A stretch of DNA of 64,000 nt from the NCBI GenBank assembly GCA_000496135.1, contig KI542675.1, positions 62,001 to 126,000 of the forward strand. The letters are read 5' to 3'. The position numbers were made by a program, and so were the translations under genes. This DNA comes from Thermoplasmatales archaeon E-plasma. Its GTDB lineage: Archaea > Thermoplasmatota > Thermoplasmata > Thermoplasmatales > Thermoplasmataceae. Positions within the stretch are counted from its first letter, which is position 1. The number at the start of each line of letters is the position of its first letter. Below the pieces are notes generated by a model. The model did not search any database and was not told the DNA's origin. It worked only from the letters and a program-made list of their open reading frames with translations. Below, piece by piece: positions 49,311 through 58,443 of this stretch.

Positions 49311-50005
49311 TAAAAAATTATATATTTTCAAGCTATTCAAGAAGGCAAATTTTTTATTTGTTCATAATACACCGTATTGTCTTTATTTCATTTTGATATA
49401 ATAAAAGCATATTAAGGAGCTATATGTTAATTCAATTGTTTTCATATAAATCAGTTAATTAATATAAAATTTGAGTTTTTGTTTTCATTTATTTCGTCAA
49501 GTATATGCTTTCAAGTATTATACACATGATAAATGCAGTGCGCCAGGAAACTATTATTTGTGATGGAAATGACTCATCACTGATCTCACTCATACATGTG
49601 TACATTAATCCCGTATTCTGCAACTTTTAGTTGTTTGATTTTTTCTTGAAATGGTAAGAAGGCGATTCTTGATATCCATTTTGCTTATTGTTTCGCAGTT
49701 TGAATTCAGTAGAAATCTTGAGTAGTAACTCCACTTAACATTAATGGGATGGTGATAAAATCAATATATTTATGCAAATAGTTAATCTTTATCGTATTAC
49801 TCAGGGGAAGTGGCATGTCAATTCATGTTTAAAATGGTTTTTCAAGATTTGCATAAATATACGCATATCTATTTTCACTTTCATCGCTCGAATGAGTAAA
49901 ATACTTCTCGCATATCAATGATGAATCGAAGTTTTTCATTAAGTTCCTGATTTAATAAAATTACACCAAAGAACTTAAATACTGATTTTTTTTTCGTGTT
50001 AATAC
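49311..50005. other. 700-base A/T-rich non-coding region upstream of the peptide transporter
   Basis: No supported protein or RNA gene on either strand. It holds a 15-bp inverted repeat (49765-49779 with 49847-49861), and a TATA-like ACTTAAATAC at 49973-49982 placed about 24-30 bases before the first permease gene, fitting leaderless transcription of the transporter operon. The length and the repeat suggest regulatory DNA or the scar of a lost gene. Confidence 0.5.
49765..49861. repeat. 15-bp perfect inverted repeat, arms 67 bases apart
   Basis: TATATTTATGCAAAT at 49765-49779 is the exact reverse complement of ATTTGCATAAATATA at 49847-49861. The arms are A/T-rich but include the specific ATTTGCAT core. 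They lie 145-240 bases before the permease start, so they could be a pair of operator sites or the ends of a very small element. Confidence 0.6.
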
Positions 50006-51091
50006 ATGGAACTAAAATATTATATCATAAGAAGGTTACTTGTTTTAATACCAACACTGTTGGGTTTGTTACTTCTTACTTTCATACTTTTGGATGCTTT
50101 ACCTAAGTCATTCCTCATAGAGCAGTTCGTTAACCATAAACTTCCAATACCAGCACAAAATCTGGAGAAACAACAGGCAATTACAACCTTAGGGCTAAAT
50201 CTTTCTCCCCCGGAGCAATTCCTGATTTATGTTAATAACCTGATACATGGCAACTGGGGATTCATGTATCCTAATTCAGAGGGATATGGATCATACTACA
50301 GCGGTCCGGTTTTAGCCGGAATAATGGAGTATTTTCCTGTGACTCTGGAAATAGCAATATTTGCAGTAATATTTTCCATTGTAATAGCCATACCTCTGGG
50401 AACATATATAGGTTCAAAACCAAACTCCGTTTCAGATCAGGTTGGAAGGGTATTTTCCCTCAGTGGTTATGCCATGCCTACATTCTTTCTTGCACTGGTT
50501 CTTCAGATAGCTATAAATCCTTACTTCCCTTCTTTTATTTCAGGTCAGGGGTATCCAAGCTATACGCACCTGAGCTGGATAAAAAGTATATCTGGTACAG
50601 AGGTGTCCACACCAACACATATGCTCGTATTTGATTCGCTGCTTCATGGAGACTTTTCACTGGCAGCAGTGGCATTCGGTCACCTGGTTCTTCCAGTTCT
50701 GGCTCTTTCATATGGTTTCCTTGCAGGCCTTTTAAGATTTATCAGAGCTGGAATGGTTGATGCTTCAAATCAGGAATACGTTAAAACAGCAAGGGCTAAA
50801 GGTGTTCCTGAAAAACAGGTTTTGAGAAAGCACGTTAGGAAAAACGCCCTTCTGCCTTCCATAACTGTATTCGGCCTTGTATTTTCAGGATTACTTGGAG
50901 GGGCTGTTGTTATAGAGGAAGTGTACGATTTAAACGGGTTAGGAAGGTTTGGTCTGTCAACAGTTTCAGGGGGCTATATTCAGTTCTTTGGTATACTTGG
51001 AACCACACTGTTTTTTGGAATAGTGCTTGTTATGGCGAATTTGATTGTGGACGTTCTATACGCATTGATGGACCCTAGAATTAGATATTGA
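50006..51091 (+). CDS. dppB: peptide ABC transporter permease (DppB/OppB type)
   Basis: 361 residues with a first membrane helix after YIIRRLLVLIPTLLGLLLLT and five more from residue ~115. The coupling (EAA) motif is DASNQEYVKTARAKGVPEKQ, and the C-terminal LIVDVLYALMDPRIRY is the standard DppB ending. Forms the peptide channel with DppC. First gene of a tight operon. ATG start close behind a TATA box. The long extracytoplasmic loop (about 30-110) is typical of the family. Confidence 0.93.
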   Translation: MELKYYIIRRLLVLIPTLLGLLLLTFILLDALPKSFLIEQFVNHKLPIPAQNLEKQQAITTLGLNLSPPEQFLIYVNNLIHGNWGFMYPNSEGYGSYYSGPVLAGIMEYFPVTLEIAIFAVIFSIVIAIPLGTYIGSKPNSVSDQVGRVFSLSGYAMPTFFLALVLQIAINPYFPSFISGQGYPSYTHLSWIKSISGTEVSTPTHMLVFDSLLHGDFSLAAVAFGHLVLPVLALSYGFLAGLLRFIRAGMVDASNQEYVKTARAKGVPEKQVLRKHVRKNALLPSITVFGLVFSGLLGGAVVIEEVYDLNGLGRFGLSTVSGGYIQFFGILGTTLFFGIVLVMANLIVDVLYALMDPRIRY

Positions 51092-51103
51092 GGTGATATA
51101 AAG

Positions 51104-52096
51104 TTGGAAACTGTAAATATGATCCCGGGTGCGAATAAGGAAGAGAAAAAGAGAAATCCTAGATTAGAAGATATTAAGGACACAGCCAAGCTTTTAGTAA
51201 AGAACAAGCTTGCTTTGACAGGGTTAATTATATCATCGTTCTATATTTTCTTTGCAATTCTTGATGTAATTTATCCACAATATTTGGGTGTAGGACCAGG
51301 AGTGGTAACTACTCTAACTCGATTTACTGGACCTAACATTGTCCTTGCGCCACCAACTGATCCTACCTTTTCAAAAGGTTGGTATTATTTTCTGGGGACA
51401 ACATATGCAAATATCCCGTTGCTTCCAGCTATGCTTGCCGCTTTATATAATGATATTTGGGATTCCGCAATAGTAGTAGGTTCTGGCGCTGTAATTGGTA
51501 TATTAGTTGGTACATTTTCAGGGTATTTTGGAAAAATTGTGGACGAACTGGTTATGAGGATTACTGATATCTTCTTCAGTATTCCTTATCTTATATTTGC
51601 TATCATAATGGTTACAGTATTAGCAAGGGTTTTTGCAGCAGATAATATAACGATTCCGCCGTTAACAATTATATCGGTGTCACTTATTGTAATATGGTGG
51701 CCCACTTACGCAAGGTTGACGAGAAGCATAACGCTTTCAGTCAAATCTCAAAAATTCATAGAAGCTTCAACGGCATCTGGATCATCGAGGGTAAGAAATG
51801 TAGTTGTTCATGTGATTCCAAACGTTCTATCACCTGTATTCGTTCAAATATCACTTGACATAGGAAATGTAATACTACTGTTCGCAACTTTGGCATTCCT
51901 TCCACTTACATTTTTGAATTTAAATGAATTCACCCCGGAACTTGGCTCAATGATTAGCAGTTCAGAGACATACATGCTTGGTCCGGGATGGTTCTCAGCA
52001 GTTATACCGGCAGTATTCTTGCTTATATTTACGATTTCAATAAATCTGTTCGGAGACGGACTGAGAGATGTTTTAGACCCAAAACTGAGGAGATAA
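51104..52096 (+). CDS. dppC: peptide ABC transporter permease (DppC/OppC type)
   Basis: 330 residues: a cytoplasmic N terminus with KLLVKNKLALTGLIISSFY, a large first loop, and five more membrane segments with the EAA motif [20 protein letters not shown], ending LFGDGLRDVLDPKLRR, the diagnostic C terminus. TTG start at 51104 is supported by AGGTGATA just upstream; the next in-frame ATG (51119) has no ribosome site. Thirteen bases follow dppB. Confidence 0.92.
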   Translation: METVNMIPGANKEEKKRNPRLEDIKDTAKLLVKNKLALTGLIISSFYIFFAILDVIYPQYLGVGPGVVTTLTRFTGPNIVLAPPTDPTFSKGWYYFLGTTYANIPLLPAMLAALYNDIWDSAIVVGSGAVIGILVGTFSGYFGKIVDELVMRITDIFFSIPYLIFAIIMVTVLARVFAADNITIPPLTIISVSLIVIWWPTYARLTRSITLSVKSQKFIEASTASGSSRVRNVVVHVIPNVLSPVFVQISLDIGNVILLFATLAFLPLTFLNLNEFTPELGSMISSSETYMLGPGWFSAVIPAVFLLIFTISINLFGDGLRDVLDPKLRR

Positions 52097-52100
52097 TAAA

Positions 52101-53672
52101 ATGATTACACAGGAAGAAATTAAAACAGAACAGGGCAAAGTACCGTATATAGAGGTCAAAAATCTGGTAACAAGATTTTTCACATCTAAGGGAATAGTAA
52201 AGGCTTTAGAAAACGTCTCCTTTAAGATATATCCGGGGGAAGTATACGGTCTGGTGGGAGAAAGTGGATGTGGTAAAAGCGTTACATCTACTTCGATTAT
52301 GGATCTTATACCGGATCCGCCAGGCAGAATTCTTGATGGAGAAATATTCATTGATAATTTTAATATTTTATCAGACCTGAAATCTCTTGCAAAGATAAAG
52401 GTCCGTTCAGAAACAGATGTAAAGATAAAAAGAAATAAGAGTGCAATAAAGAGGCATAATTTTATACTCTCTAAAATCAGGGGAAATAAAATCTCAATGA
52501 TTTTTCAGGAACCATTTCTCGCTCTGAACCCTACCATATCTATTGGAAAACAGATTTCCGAAGTTATCTTGCTCCACAATATCATCGGTATGGCTGATTC
52601 TATAATCAAAAGAGAAACAATGAAAACAACCGATGTTGATGAGCTTCTTGAACAACTTGCAGAGATAAACGATTATTCTATGAGAAAGAAGATTATTAAT
52701 CAGTGGACCCGAAATTTTGGGATACCTGACTTGGAAGCTTCAATAACTTCTCTTTTGGATCATGTCACCGATCAGAAATATGTTGCTGAACAAATAGCTC
52801 ATATGATAGAGGAAAATCAAAGGGAAATTAATATTGATAGAATTAAGGAAATAAGGGATTATTATACAATTGAAAGAAAAATCTTTGAATTGACACTTAA
52901 TCAGATTCAATTTGAAAGGACTGGAGAAATAAAGAAAGCTCAGGAGGCAAAAGCAAAGATAAGAGCCTATAAAGCCATGTCAAAGAAAAAGTACTTTAAA
53001 TTAAGGCTTGAGATGAGGTTCTTCAGCAAAAGGGTTCTTGCAATATTTCATAAAGAAGCAAGAAGACGGGTACTTGAACTGCTTACGCTTGTTAACCTCG
53101 CCGGACCCGAAGTGGTTATAGATGAGTACCCTCACGAGTTAAGCGGGGGAATGCAGCAGAGGGCAATGATTGCCATGGCTCTGGCATCCAATCCTAAAAT
53201 GCTAATTGCGGACGAACCAACAACAGCTTTGGATGTAACAACTCAGGCTCAGATACTTGAACTAATAGGAGAATTGAACAAAGTTATGGGAATGTCTGTT
53301 CTCTTCATCACACATGATCTTGCAGTAATAGCAGAAATGTGTAACAAAGTCGGGGTTATGTATGCAGGTAATATAGTAGAAGAGACCACAACTGAGGAGA
53401 TATTCAATGATCCAAAGCATCCATACACAGTTGGTCTTATGAATTCGCTTCCCAGAGCAGACAAGAAGCGGGAAAAAGAACTGAAGTTCGAGACTATTCC
53501 AGGGAACGTTCCAAATTTGATAACGCCTCCACCAGGATGCAGATTCCATCCAAGATGTAAATTTGCTATGGATATTTGTTCTCTGAAAAAACCTAAGCTC
53601 ACTGAAGTCTCGGAGAATCATAAGGTAGCTTGTTTCCTGTATTCCAATGAATCGGAGGATGATGTCGCATGA
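52101..53672 (+). CDS. dppD: peptide ABC transporter ATP-binding protein (DppD type) with large helical insertion
   Basis: 523 residues against about 330 for the family. Walker A is GLVGESGCGKSVTS (about 51-64), Q-loop ISMIFQEPFLALNPTISIGK, signature ELSGGMQQRAMIAMAL, Walker B MLIADEPTTALDVT, and the C-terminal oligopeptide domain with four Cys (CRFHPRCKFAMDIC, then VACF). The extra ~170 residues sit between the Q-loop and the signature, are helical and charged, and include stretches like ERKIFELTLNQIQFER. A smaller lysine-rich insert precedes the Q-loop. The stop overlaps dppF (ATGA). Confidence 0.92.
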   Translation: MITQEEIKTEQGKVPYIEVKNLVTRFFTSKGIVKALENVSFKIYPGEVYGLVGESGCGKSVTSTSIMDLIPDPPGRILDGEIFIDNFNILSDLKSLAKIKVRSETDVKIKRNKSAIKRHNFILSKIRGNKISMIFQEPFLALNPTISIGKQISEVILLHNIIGMADSIIKRETMKTTDVDELLEQLAEINDYSMRKKIINQWTRNFGIPDLEASITSLLDHVTDQKYVAEQIAHMIEENQREINIDRIKEIRDYYTIERKIFELTLNQIQFERTGEIKKAQEAKAKIRAYKAMSKKKYFKLRLEMRFFSKRVLAIFHKEARRRVLELLTLVNLAGPEVVIDEYPHELSGGMQQRAMIAMALASNPKMLIADEPTTALDVTTQAQILELIGELNKVMGMSVLFITHDLAVIAEMCNKVGVMYAGNIVEETTTEEIFNDPKHPYTVGLMNSLPRADKKREKELKFETIPGNVPNLITPPPGCRFHPRCKFAMDICSLKKPKLTEVSENHKVACFLYSNESEDDVA

Positions 53673-55147
53673 TGAACTATGATGAGCCCAGAACAATACT
53701 ATACGTTTCTCATTTAAAGAAGTATTTCGAATTAGCCGGACTGGTTAGAAAATCAAAAAATTTCGTAAAGGCAGTAGATGACATTAATTTCGAGGTTAAG
53801 GAGGGTGAGACCCTTGGAATCGTCGGAGAGACAGGTTGTGGAAAGACAACCTTGGGAAGGGCTATCCTAAATCTAATTGAACCCACAGACGGTGATGTTT
53901 ATCTTGACATACCTGAGGAAGATCTAAGGGAAATACAAGCTCTCGAAAGAAAAATTAGCCAGATATCTGAGGAGACTGGAGAGATCGATAAACAGGAACT
54001 ATCACATCTTAAATCAGATCTTCATCAATTTAGAAAGAAATATTCCCTCACCGAGATTAGCACCAGAAAGTTGAAGGAATACAGAAAAATTATGCAACCC
54101 GTTTTCCAGGACCCTTTCAGTTCACTGGACCCGAGAAAATTGATTAAAGATTCAATTGCAGAGCCTATGAAGCTGTTAACGGATATGACTCCAGAGCAAA
54201 TTCAAGATAAGGCGCTTAGTCTGATCATGGAAATAGGTCTGAGTGAAGATCATCTGTACAGGTTCCCGCACGAATTTAGCGGAGGCCAAAGACAGCGACT
54301 GGTTATTGCAAGGGCAATAAGCATTGAACCTAAATTACTTGTTCTTGACGAACCCACATCAGCACTCGATGTTTCAGTTCAGGCACAAATCTTGAATATA
54401 CTTAAGGAACTTCAAAAATCAAGAAACATGACATATATCTTTATTAGTCACCATCTGAGCGTTATCAGAATGATGTCGGACAGAGTGGGCGTCATGTATT
54501 TGGGCAAAATGGCAGAGCTCGCTGAAACTGAGGCGTTGTTTACAGATATGCTGCATCCATATACCAAAGCACTGATGTCTGCCATTCCAATACCTGAGCC
54601 TAACATCAAGAGGGAGAGAATTGTTCTTGAGGGAGAAATTCCAAGTCCGGCTAATCCACCGAAGGGATGTTATTTCCATTCAAGGTGTCAGGTCGCTATG
54701 AGAAATTGCGGCTGGTCTCCCAGAGATATGGGAGAATCCTTGAGGCTTATGCTTGATCCATATAGGAACCAGGAAGTTCAATCACTACCAAACTTTGCTG
54801 AAATCCTCAGTGATGAGAGGGAAAATACCTTGGAACTCGTCATTGAGGAAGGGTCAAAATACGATATGGAAGAGGTTATCAGAGGGTTAAAAGCACTGGT
54901 GGAAAAGGAAGCAGCAAGGCCAAAGGGGGTAAGATTCAGCGCTATAACTGAAATAGTACCTGGGGATGATCCAAATACGATTGTAATTAAAATGCTTGAA
55001 CAATCAGTTCCACAACTCAAGGAGGTTAGAAAGGGCCATTTTGTTTCCTGCCTGATATATGACTACAACTATTGGGAGAAGGAAGGAAAAACAGGAAGCG
55101 GGGAAGATATGAGTGAAAGATCCAAAGTCTATCCAACTGCTAACTAA
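53669..55147 (+). CDS. dppF: peptide ABC transporter ATP-binding protein (DppF type) with insertion and C-terminal extension
   Basis: 492 residues. Walker A GIVGETGCGKTTLG (about 51-64), Q-loop MQPVFQDPFSSLDPRKLI, signature EFSGGQRQRLVIARAI, Walker B LLVLDEPTSALDVS, and the oligopeptide domain ANPPKGCYFHSRCQVAMRNC. A charged helical insert of ~70 residues lies between Walker A and the Q-loop, and ~130 residues follow the Cys motif, including a possible regulatory fold ending VSCLIYDYNYWEKEG. ATG 53669 (or 53672). The 3' end overlaps the next small gene by 35 bases. Confidence 0.92.
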   Translation: MMNYDEPRTILYVSHLKKYFELAGLVRKSKNFVKAVDDINFEVKEGETLGIVGETGCGKTTLGRAILNLIEPTDGDVYLDIPEEDLREIQALERKISQISEETGEIDKQELSHLKSDLHQFRKKYSLTEISTRKLKEYRKIMQPVFQDPFSSLDPRKLIKDSIAEPMKLLTDMTPEQIQDKALSLIMEIGLSEDHLYRFPHEFSGGQRQRLVIARAISIEPKLLVLDEPTSALDVSVQAQILNILKELQKSRNMTYIFISHHLSVIRMMSDRVGVMYLGKMAELAETEALFTDMLHPYTKALMSAIPIPEPNIKRERIVLEGEIPSPANPPKGCYFHSRCQVAMRNCGWSPRDMGESLRLMLDPYRNQEVQSLPNFAEILSDERENTLELVIEEGSKYDMEEVIRGLKALVEKEAARPKGVRFSAITEIVPGDDPNTIVIKMLEQSVPQLKEVRKGHFVSCLIYDYNYWEKEGKTGSGEDMSERSKVYPTAN

Positions 55148-55484
55148 GGAAGAAAAAAAGTCCAAGGCAGTCAAAGACATATCGTCAAAGGATCTTACAA
55201 GGAAGGAATTATTCCTCTATATTTTTTCTGACTTTTTTAGAATATCCTATTTAGTGCTGTGTCTTTTCATAGATGCCCTGATACTGGGTCTGCAGGTGTT
55301 CAATATAGACGACTCAATATTTAATCTGTCAAAAGTTGGTGGAAACTATCTACAATATTATTATATGTATGTTATATATCTATTTCTTATAATTATATTG
55401 ATGGAAATAATAGCAATTTCACTAGAACGCAGATTTTATAGAAGAGTTTTCTATAAGCCGCTGCTGAATCCGAAGTTCAGGTAA
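55113..55484 (+). CDS. small membrane protein in the peptide transporter operon
   Basis: 123 residues: a Lys/Ser-rich cytoplasmic N terminus of ~38 residues, a hydrophobic segment (about 45-65), a short loop with Asn and Asp, a second segment (about 84-104) and a basic C terminus (LNPKFR). Not recognised. The GTG start is inside the end of dppF, so it is translationally coupled. It may be an accessory subunit. The operon then runs into the insertion-sequence nest. Confidence 0.6.
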   Translation: MKDPKSIQLLTKEEKKSKAVKDISSKDLTRKELFLYIFSDFFRISYLVLCLFIDALILGLQVFNIDDSIFNLSKVGGNYLQYYYMYVIYLFLIIILMEIIAISLERRFYRRVFYKPLLNPKFR

Positions 55485-55791
55485 GTCTTTCAGGCGCACT
55501 TCACAATTTTTTTCTTATCCACATATTCTTGGACCCTACGAACCTTATCACATTGGTAATTTAGAAAAGATAAAGTTTCGATAATTAAAGAAATAAATAG
55601 TAATCTGAAAGTGTAAATGCGCTTTTCCGGGTTTGAGTTCAAGGAAATATTTAGAACCATAACAACGAAATTTTATGGGAATGGATCCATTTTAATTCAT
55701 GAAAACATCTTTTTCTTAGTGTTATTGAATGTAAAATTTTATCTATCCATATTCTACATAGAAGATATTAAAAAGCGATCAGGAAATAAGA
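55485..55791. other. A/T-rich spacer before the insertion-sequence nest
   Basis: No supported gene; a 61-codon frame at 55617-55802 has skewed Phe/Ile-rich composition and is probably chance. The left end of the outer insertion sequence may lie in here, but I could not identify its terminal repeat. Confidence 0.4.
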
Positions 55792-58067
55792 ATGCCACTT
55801 AATCCAAAACTTCTCAATGGAAATTATTACCTCTATCGCGCAACAAAAAGAGATGGCAGATCAACAGGAAATTCAAAAAAGGTTTCCAAACACAATGGCA
55901 GAATAAGAGAGAACGGTAAAGTTGAAGCACATCACAGTAAACGTTCCATTTATGACTACAGAAATTCGCAGCTTTTCTATTCCCTTTCCAGTCATCTGAT
56001 TGAAAGCCTCAGGAAACATTTTCCTGAAACACGAGAATCAATTTATACACTCTCACGGATCAGTTTCATTGATCCGGTTCCCATGGGGTCTGAAAGGGGG
56101 AGATTGGATATACTTCACATAAATACACTCAGGGGTGTTCACGATCAGTCGCAAGGAAGCCCAATCTTTAGGGGTGGGAGGAATTGCAACACCATTATAT
56201 ATTGAATTACCGGATCAGTGTGGTGCTTGAAACCTTCCAGATAAAGCTGCTTCCCAAATGATCAGAAGGAAGCATTGATTGATACCTTTGTAAGATTCAA
56301 TGGTGCATGTAACTTTGTCTCCATGATAGCATTTGAAAAGAAACTTTACAACAGAGTTTTTCTCCAGAAAGTTGTGTATAAGGATATAAGGAAAACATTC
56401 GATCTTGCAGCACAGCTAACCATCAGAGTCATAGGGAAGGTTGCTGAAATGTATGGAACTGATAGAAATCATTTCCATGAGTTCAGAGATTACAGTTCTA
56501 TTGTATATGATCAGAGAATACTGAACTTCAAAGGTATGGATAAGGTGAGTATCAACACCACAAGTGGAAGAATCCGGATACCCATGACCATTGAAAAATA
56601 TGGTCAAATACCCTTGGAAAGGATAAGAGGGCAATGTGATCTCATCAGGAAAAACAAACTGTTCTGCCTCATGGTTTCAGTTGAGGTTCATGAAGAACCG
56701 GTCATTGAACCTGAGAATAACACAGACATTGACATGGGCATCACCAATATTGCAGTGGATTCCACTGGCAGATACTATTCCAGTAATAAGATCAGGGAGA
56801 TAAGAGAGCATAATGCTTACCTTCGTTCCTGACTCCAATCTGTCGGAACGAAATCATCAAAACGTCATATGAAGAAGCTCTCCGGGAAGGAGAGCAGATT
56901 CGTCAGGAATACCAGCCACGTAATATCCAGTGAGATCGTGCATGAAGCCAAAGGCAACTCTTCCACCACTGCCATGGAGAATCTCGAAGGCATAAGGATG
57001 GGGACAACCGTTATGAAAGGAAAAATGTACATCCACAACTCGTGGTCTTTTCACCAGCTCAGGTCGTTCATAGAATACAGGGCAAGGGAAGCAGGAATTC
57101 CAGTCATCGTGATCGATCCACACAACACCAGCAGGGAATGCCCAAATTGCCATGCCATAACTAGGAAGAACAGATCAGAACGATCCCGGTTTAGATGCAT
57201 TTCCTGTGGCCTTAATGGAGAAGCGGATCTCATTGCATCTCTCAACATCAGAAACAGGGCTGCTGTCAAACAGCCTATTGTAGCCGGGTGCTATTTTTGA
57301 TCATTCGATCCACCCAGTTGCAAGGCCAGCGTGCTTCAGCCGTTGGTAGTTGACCAGATTGGATCAGACACGGTATCCCGGTACTTTTTTTCAGGAACTT
57401 ATGTCTGATTCAAAAAGTTCTCGTTTGATCTGTCATCTATATTTTTCTGATTTGAGAACATTGATATGGCCAAGGCCAAGCAAAATCCAGATCACATATA
57501 TATTCCGCAGTTCTACATGGCTTTATTGTTCGATGTTGGGAGATACAATCCGGTGTTTCTCAAAACTCTTTACAAATCCATGAGGGATGTAAAGTCACAT
57601 AGTAAGGTTCTTCAAGAGATTGATTTCCATGGAGGTTTTGTGCTGTTCGTGGGGATGCATCATACGATCTTACCGAGATCATGGGTTCAGGCACGGATTT
57701 TATCATGCGACTGAGTAGGAATTCAGAAATCATAGATTACGGCATGCATCTGACTTCCAGCTTCATGTATAGTGACCGTGGAATTTTGTGCGGTTTCAGG
57801 AAGAACGAAAATTACTCCATATACATGTACCTGGATCAGTCACTGATGGCAGAGGAATCAAGTGTCTGCATAAAACTCATATCAAAGGTGAAGAGAGAGC
57901 AGTTCTGGTTCAGGGACGCATCAAAACGATTAGGAAAGATATCTATCCTTTCAAACTTAAGAGATGAACCCGATTCAATATACATGATTTACAAGCAGAT
58001 GGAAGAGATAGGGCAGTCATTTGACTCCACTAATAACAAAATGGAGAACGACAAAACAAACTTGTGA
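55792..58067 (+). pseudogene. decayed IS4/IS1634-like DDE transposase, split by a TnpB element
   Basis: The N-terminal part (55792-56205) reads YYLYRATKRDGRSTGNSKKV, then IYDYRNSQLFYSLSSHLIES and RISFIDPVPM, typical of IS1634-type transposases. The matching C-terminal part resumes at about 57405: FDLSSIFF, a TGA, FENIDMAKAKQNPDHIYIPQ, FDVGRYNPVFLKTL, then after a frameshift near 57650 DASYDLTEIMGSGTDFIM (second acidic region), and DSIYMIYKQMEEIGQSFDST (third, YRxRWxIE-like). So the gene holds at least one stop and one frameshift and is interrupted by the element at 56206-57400. Not functional. Confidence 0.7.
56223..57300 (+). pseudogene. tnpB: IS200/IS605-type TnpB (OrfB), inactivated
   Basis: RNA-guided nuclease-family transposon protein of about 358 residues. 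From GTG 56223 the N terminus reads VLETFQIKLLP; an extra A near 56256 shifts the frame, and NDQKEALIDTFVRFNGACNF follows from 56258. The RuvC residues are recognisable: Asp in DMGITNIAVDSTG, Glu in MENLEGIRMG, Asp in NGEADLIASLNI, with the zinc knuckle CPNCHAITRK...CISCG. A TGA at 56830 interrupts the frame (YLRS-stop-LQSVGTKS); CGA to TGA would be one change. No TnpA accompanies it. It sits inside the outer transposase pseudogene; any guide RNA and right end should lie at about 57300-57400. Confidence 0.82.
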
Positions 58068-58390
58068 AGTGATGAATCTGTTAGGGGATAGTACTTCATA
58101 TCGTTTTTATCTCAATACTTGTATTACGGCATCTTTGTCCTCATACAGGCCACCGATCTCATGGTAAAAATATCTGTGAAGGAGGTAATTATCAGGAACT
58201 CAAGGTTATATATGGTACATGATGAAAGGAGAGAGATAATGAGTGAAGTGCCCGTATCAGTGGAAAATCCGGATAAAATGCCTGGAACGAATCTATTCTT
58301 TAAATGGTTACTATTGGGGATATAAAAGTGTGTAAAGTAATAATAAAATGGAATATGAAAAATAACTTTCCACATATAATGGCAGGTAAA

Positions 58391-58399
58391 GTATATATA
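58391..58399 (+). promoter_or_regulatory. TATA box of the peptide-binding protein gene
   Basis: GTATATATA about 45 bases before ATG 58444, with AAGGAGGA at 58431-58438 as ribosome site. So the binding protein has its own promoter, separate from the permease operon cut off by the insertion nest. Confidence 0.6.
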
Positions 58400-58443
58400 G
58401 GATAATTTTGTTATTGCCAGAGACTCTATAAAGGAGGAAAAAA

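Noticed and set aside
55617-55802. 61-codon open frame after the transporter operon
   Set aside because: Phe/Ile-biased chance frame in A/T-rich DNA.
58119-58325. 68-codon open frame upstream of dppA
   Set aside because: No similarity seen, it overlaps the debris of the outer insertion sequence, and dppA has its own clear promoter downstream.
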